Shown: piece by piece, positions 6,156 through 8,610 of the stretch | How the letters are laid out: each line of letters opens with the position of its first letter | Numbering within the stretch: the stretch's first letter is position 1 | NCBI GenBank assembly: GCA_029062075.1 | Contig: JAIDQW010000248.1 | Location: forward strand, 1-8,610 | Direction: 5' to 3' | Length of the DNA: 8,610 nt | Source of the DNA: Paramuribaculum sp. | GTDB taxonomy: Bacteria; Bacteroidota; Bacteroidia; Bacteroidales; Muribaculaceae | The notes under the pieces: model-generated | What the model saw: the letters and a program-made list of their open reading frames with translations, nothing else | Databases searched by the model: none | What the model was told of the DNA's origin: nothing | Program-made: the position numbers and the translations under genes

Positions 6156-7493
6156 TCAGATAACTCCCTGACCCATCATTGCACCGGCAACTTTCATAAA
6201 TCCGGCAATGTTGGCGCCCTTCATATAATTAAGGTAACCATCGGGTTCGGTTCCATATTTGACACACTGCTCGTGAATATCCTTCATAATTGTGTGCAGT
6301 TTGGCATCAACTTCCTCAGCACTCCACTGCAGATGCATTGCGTTCTGGCTCATCTCAAGACCTGAAGTGGCAACACCACCGGCATTCACAGCCTTACCGG
6401 GTGCATAAGTCACACGATTATTTATGAATGTGTCGATAGCTTCGGGTGTGCAACCCATGTTTGATACTTCAGCCACCATCAGTACGCCGTTGTCAACAAG
6501 CGTTTTAGCGTCATCTCCGTCAAGTTCGTTCTGTGTAGCACAAGGGAGCGCAATATCCACTTTCTGCTCCCAGGGCTTCTTGCCGGGGAAGAAGGTAGCC
6601 TCAGGATACTTCTCAGCATAAGGAGCAACAATATCCTCACCTGTTGCGCGAAGATAAAGCATGTAATCGATTTTGTCACCGCTCACACCTTCCGGGTCAT
6701 AGATATATCCGTCAGGACCGGAGATTGTTACAACTTTTGCACCAAGTTCATTAGCCTTGAGAGTCGCTCCCCAGGCAACATTACCGAAGCCGGACACTGC
6801 AACTGTCTTACCCTTTATATCCTGCTTCTTCTCAGCAAGCATGCTCTGAACAAAATAGAGTGCGCCAAAACCGGTTGCTTCCGGACGGATTCTTGAACCG
6901 CCGAAATCAAGACCTTTACCGGTCATTGAGCCGTCACACTGATTGCAGAGCTTTTTATACATACCATACATATATCCCACTTCTCTGCCACCTACGCCTA
7001 TATCACCGGCGGGAACGTCACGGTCTGGTCCGATATTTTTCCAAAGCTCAAGCATAAATGCTTGACAGAAACGCATAATCTCCGCATCGCTCTTGCCACG
7101 AGGTGAGAAATCGCTACCGCCCTTGGCACCTCCCATAGGGAGTGTGGTGAGCGCGTTTTTGAAAGTCTGCTCGAATCCGAGGAATTTGAGGATGGACAGG
7201 TTTACTGAAGCGTGGAAACGAATACCGCCTTTGTAGGGACCAATTGCATTGTTGAATTGCACACGGTAGCCGATATTTGTCTGCACTTCGCCCCGGTCAT
7301 CGGTCCATGTCACTCTGAAGGTAACGATACGGTCAGGCTCTACCATGCGTTCTACAATTTTAGCTTTTTCAAATTCAGGATGCTGATTGTAAACGTCTTC
7401 AACGCACATCAGAACCTCTTTTACTGCCTGCAGATATTCCTTCTCGCCAGGGTGTTTGGCTTCGAGAGAAGTCATGATACTGTTAATGTTCAT
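6156..7493 (-). CDS. gdhA: Glutamate dehydrogenase, hexameric type, probably NAD(H)-using
   Basis: The 445-residue protein matches the usual length of small hexameric glutamate dehydrogenases (E. coli 447). It interconverts glutamate with 2-oxoglutarate and ammonium. Glutamate-site residues are visible: K88 in GPYKGGIRF, K112 in FKNALTTLPMGG, catalytic K124 in GGAKGG, D164 in DVPAGDIGVGGRE and S377 in ATSGLEMSQN. The Rossmann fold has GFGNVAWG at 235-242, and SGPDGYIYDPEGV at 258-270 lies after the second strand. In these two segments F236, P260 and D261 match the NAD-specific Clostridium symbiosum enzyme (F238, P262, D263), whereas NADP enzymes such as E. coli carry Ser residues. NAD(H) or dual use is therefore inferred, and could resemble the dual-specific GdhA known from Bacteroides. 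The ATG at 7493 gives the normal N-terminus. It is monocistronic by appearance: own candidate promoter, strong terminator behind. Confidence 0.97.
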   Translation of the reverse strand: MNINSIMTSLEAKHPGEKEYLQAVKEVLMCVEDVYNQHPEFEKAKIVERMVEPDRIVTFRVTWTDDRGEVQTNIGYRVQFNNAIGPYKGGIRFHASVNLSILKFLGFEQTFKNALTTLPMGGAKGGSDFSPRGKSDAEIMRFCQAFMLELWKNIGPDRDVPAGDIGVGGREVGYMYGMYKKLCNQCDGSMTGKGLDFGGSRIRPEATGFGALYFVQSMLAEKKQDIKGKTVAVSGFGNVAWGATLKANELGAKVVTISGPDGYIYDPEGVSGDKIDYMLYLRATGEDIVAPYAEKYPEATFFPGKKPWEQKVDIALPCATQNELDGDDAKTLVDNGVLMVAEVSNMGCTPEAIDTFINNRVTYAPGKAVNAGGVATSGLEMSQNAMHLQWSAEEVDAKLHTIMKDIHEQCVKYGTEPDGYLNYMKGANIAGFMKVAGAMMGQGVI

Positions 7494-7547
7494 ATTACAA
7501 GTGTTTTTTTTGTTTTTTGGTATTAAAATGGTATTTTTATTTCACGA

Positions 7548-7555
7548 CAAATTTA
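7548..7555 (-). promoter_or_regulatory. Candidate -7 box of the gdhA promoter
   Basis: The minus strand reads TAAATTTG, an exact TAnnTTTG match, 54 bp before the gdhA ATG. The leader would be about 45-50 nt and is very A-rich, which suits Bacteroidetes translation initiation (no Shine-Dalgarno seen). The -33 position reads TATA rather than TTTG, so strength is uncertain. It is downstream of the hairpin at 7582-7623, which would then lie outside the gdhA transcript. Confidence 0.5.
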
Positions 7556-7581
7556 CAACTATTCCACCTCACGAGTATAAC

Positions 7582-7623
7582 ATACCCCTTAAAATTAGTT
7601 AAGAAAACAATTTTAAGGGGTAT
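7582..7623 (-). terminator. Strong hairpin between mltD and gdhA; possible mltD transcript end, no proper U-tract on this strand
   Basis: A perfect 15-bp inverted repeat, ATACCCCTTAAAATT (7582-7596) with AATTTTAAGGGGTAT (7609-7623), loop of 12 nt. Three more pairs (GTT 7598-7600 with AAC 7606-7608) can form past a bulged A. It starts 12 bp after the mltD stop, where a terminator is expected. In the direction of mltD transcription it is followed by GTTATACTCG, not by T's. T-rich sequence is found only on the other side (7624-7646 read on the plus strand). It may act as a 3'-end-stabilising hairpin, a weak terminator, or a terminator for plus-strand transcription. Confidence 0.5.
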
Positions 7624-7634
7624 AAGATTTTTAA

Positions 7635-8610
7635 TTATTTTTTCCTCCTTGAGGTTGATTTTTTGGTGCTCTTGCTACCGCCGGCTGCGGGAATCTTCAA
7701 AGTCTGACCGACATCGATTCGTGAATGATTAGCACTCATACCGTTCGCTTGCCTGAGTTCGGCAAGGGTTATCCCGTTGCGCTTGGCAATTCTTTCGAGA
7801 GTATCACCACTCTTTACTTTATAAGTAGTTGTTGCAGGAGCGGCAGCCTGTCTGGTCTTTGACTGAGTGGCTTTAGGAGAAACCGGTTTGGTTGCTTCCT
7901 TTACCGGCTCGGCTGTTGCCGGATATTGTGGTGGTTCCACAGCTTCCTTAGACACAAATGTTGGTTGTGCCACAGTGGAATCACCCTGCTCAACTGACCT
8001 TGAAGCGGTTTCTGAAACCTTTGCATTATTGGATGCAAGTACTGGAGCATCAGAAGGATCTTTTTCAAGAACTTCAATAATAAGTTTTTGCCCCGCCTTC
8101 ACTTTTCCGCTCCTCATCTTATTCCATCGTTTGATATCAGTGGCGCTTACTCCATATTTTTTAGCAATATCCCTGAGATTCTCACCTCTGCCAACTGTGT
8201 GATTTTTCCTCACGAGACGGCTGACTGTACCATCAGCATTGTTTACCGTTGACTCTCCGGGTTCTACTTTTGTACGACGTGCGTATGAGTCAGCATTACA
8301 GTTCAGAATAGCATCCTCACTCATTATGTAGCTAAGACACTGCTGAGAAGGAAGAACAAGAGCATAGGGATGATTGTCTCCGGGAATAATATCTTTTCTA
8401 AACTGGGGATTCAACATTCTGATTTCCTCAACAGGTATATTCAGAACTTCCGCTATCTGATTGAAATGAACGCGGTTATTCACCAGAACCGTATCGGTTA
8501 TCAGCTTTTTTTTTACTAGTGTGTGATTAATAAAATATTTATTATAGTAATTCATCACATAGTTTGCGGCGATGAATGCAGGAACATATCCTCGGGTCTC
8601 GGCATGGAGA
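7635..8610 (-). CDS. mltD: Membrane-bound lytic murein transglycosylase D, C-terminal part with LysM repeats (5' end beyond window)
   Basis: The frame is open from the right edge to the stop at 7635, giving 324 residues. It opens with ETRGYVPAFIAANYV (residues 4-18), the late conserved motif of the MltD-type SLT (GH23) domain. The catalytic Glu lies upstream, outside the window. A diverged LysM-like segment follows (about 42-87, VHFNQIAEVLNIPVEEI...), then a clear LysM at 136-179 (HTVGRGENLRDIAKKYGVSA), an Ala/Pro/Thr/Ser-rich linker, a second clear LysM at 262-306 (YKVKSGDTLERIAKRNGIT) and a basic tail (SRRKK). MltD cleaves peptidoglycan glycan strands to 1,6-anhydromuropeptides, in the periplasm, usually as an outer-membrane lipoprotein; LysM binds the glycan. 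A GTG at 8558 could look like a start, but the conserved motif upstream shows the gene continues to the right. A run of nine A's encodes part of VKKKL (8506-8514). Confidence 0.93.
   Translation of the reverse strand, partial: LHAETRGYVPAFIAANYVMNYYNKYFINHTLVKKKLITDTVLVNNRVHFNQIAEVLNIPVEEIRMLNPQFRKDIIPGDNHPYALVLPSQQCLSYIMSEDAILNCNADSYARRTKVEPGESTVNNADGTVSRLVRKNHTVGRGENLRDIAKKYGVSATDIKRWNKMRSGKVKAGQKLIIEVLEKDPSDAPVLASNNAKVSETASRSVEQGDSTVAQPTFVSKEAVEPPQYPATAEPVKEATKPVSPKATQSKTRQAAAPATTTYKVKSGDTLERIAKRNGITLAELRQANGMSANHSRIDVGQTLKIPAAGGSKSTKKSTSRRKK

Noticed and set aside
8556..8558. GTG at 8558 as the start of a free-standing LysM protein
   Set aside because: The same frame continues upstream to the window edge with the ETRGYVPAFIAANYV motif of MltD, so this is the C-terminal part of a larger gene.
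1..8610. CRISPR array, insertion sequence, prophage or defence system
   Set aside because: No regularly spaced repeats, no transposase or integrase-like frame, no terminal inverted repeats or target duplications were seen. All long frames are core metabolic or envelope genes.

Overview
This window looks like ordinary core chromosome from a gut-type Bacteroidales bacterium (Bacteroides/Muribaculaceae-like). Three things point there. First, an LpxC-FabZ fusion lies between lpxD and lpxA. Second, a fucokinase/GDP-fucose pyrophosphorylase (Fkp) N-terminal half is easily recognised. Third, promoter boxes of the Bacteroidetes type (TAnnTTTG, in one case with an upstream TTTG) sit in front of several genes. 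Every supported gene is on the minus strand, so the window reads right to left.

Layout in the direction of transcription: (1) right edge to 7635, the C-terminal part of an MltD-type lytic murein transglycosylase with LysM repeats; (2) a 141-bp gap with a strong hairpin and a candidate promoter; (3) gdhA, hexameric glutamate dehydrogenase, followed by a textbook intrinsic terminator; (4) an S1-domain RNA-binding protein of the CvfB type, whose candidate promoter starts 3 bp beyond the gdhA terminator; (5) the lipid A cluster lpxD, lpxC-fabZ, lpxA, spaced 27 and 12 nt apart; (6) a tRNA-Gln(CUG) with its own promoter and a strong terminator; (7) the N-terminal 551 residues of fkp, running off the left edge.

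How the genes work together: lpxA, the LpxC part of the fusion and lpxD encode the first three steps of lipid A synthesis (UDP-GlcNAc O-acylation, deacetylation, N-acylation). The FabZ part dehydrates the same type of 3-hydroxyacyl-ACP that LpxA and LpxD consume. MltD and Fkp also concern the envelope: peptidoglycan cleavage and salvage of L-fucose into GDP-fucose for surface glycans. GdhA links nitrogen assimilation or glutamate catabolism to carbon metabolism.

I see no mobile element, CRISPR array, prophage gene or unrecognised multigene system. The points worth a second look are small: coenzyme determinants in GdhA, a hairpin with its T-rich side facing the wrong way upstream of gdhA, a very compact terminator-promoter junction, twin palindromes at the fkp promoter, and a mismatch in the tRNA anticodon stem.
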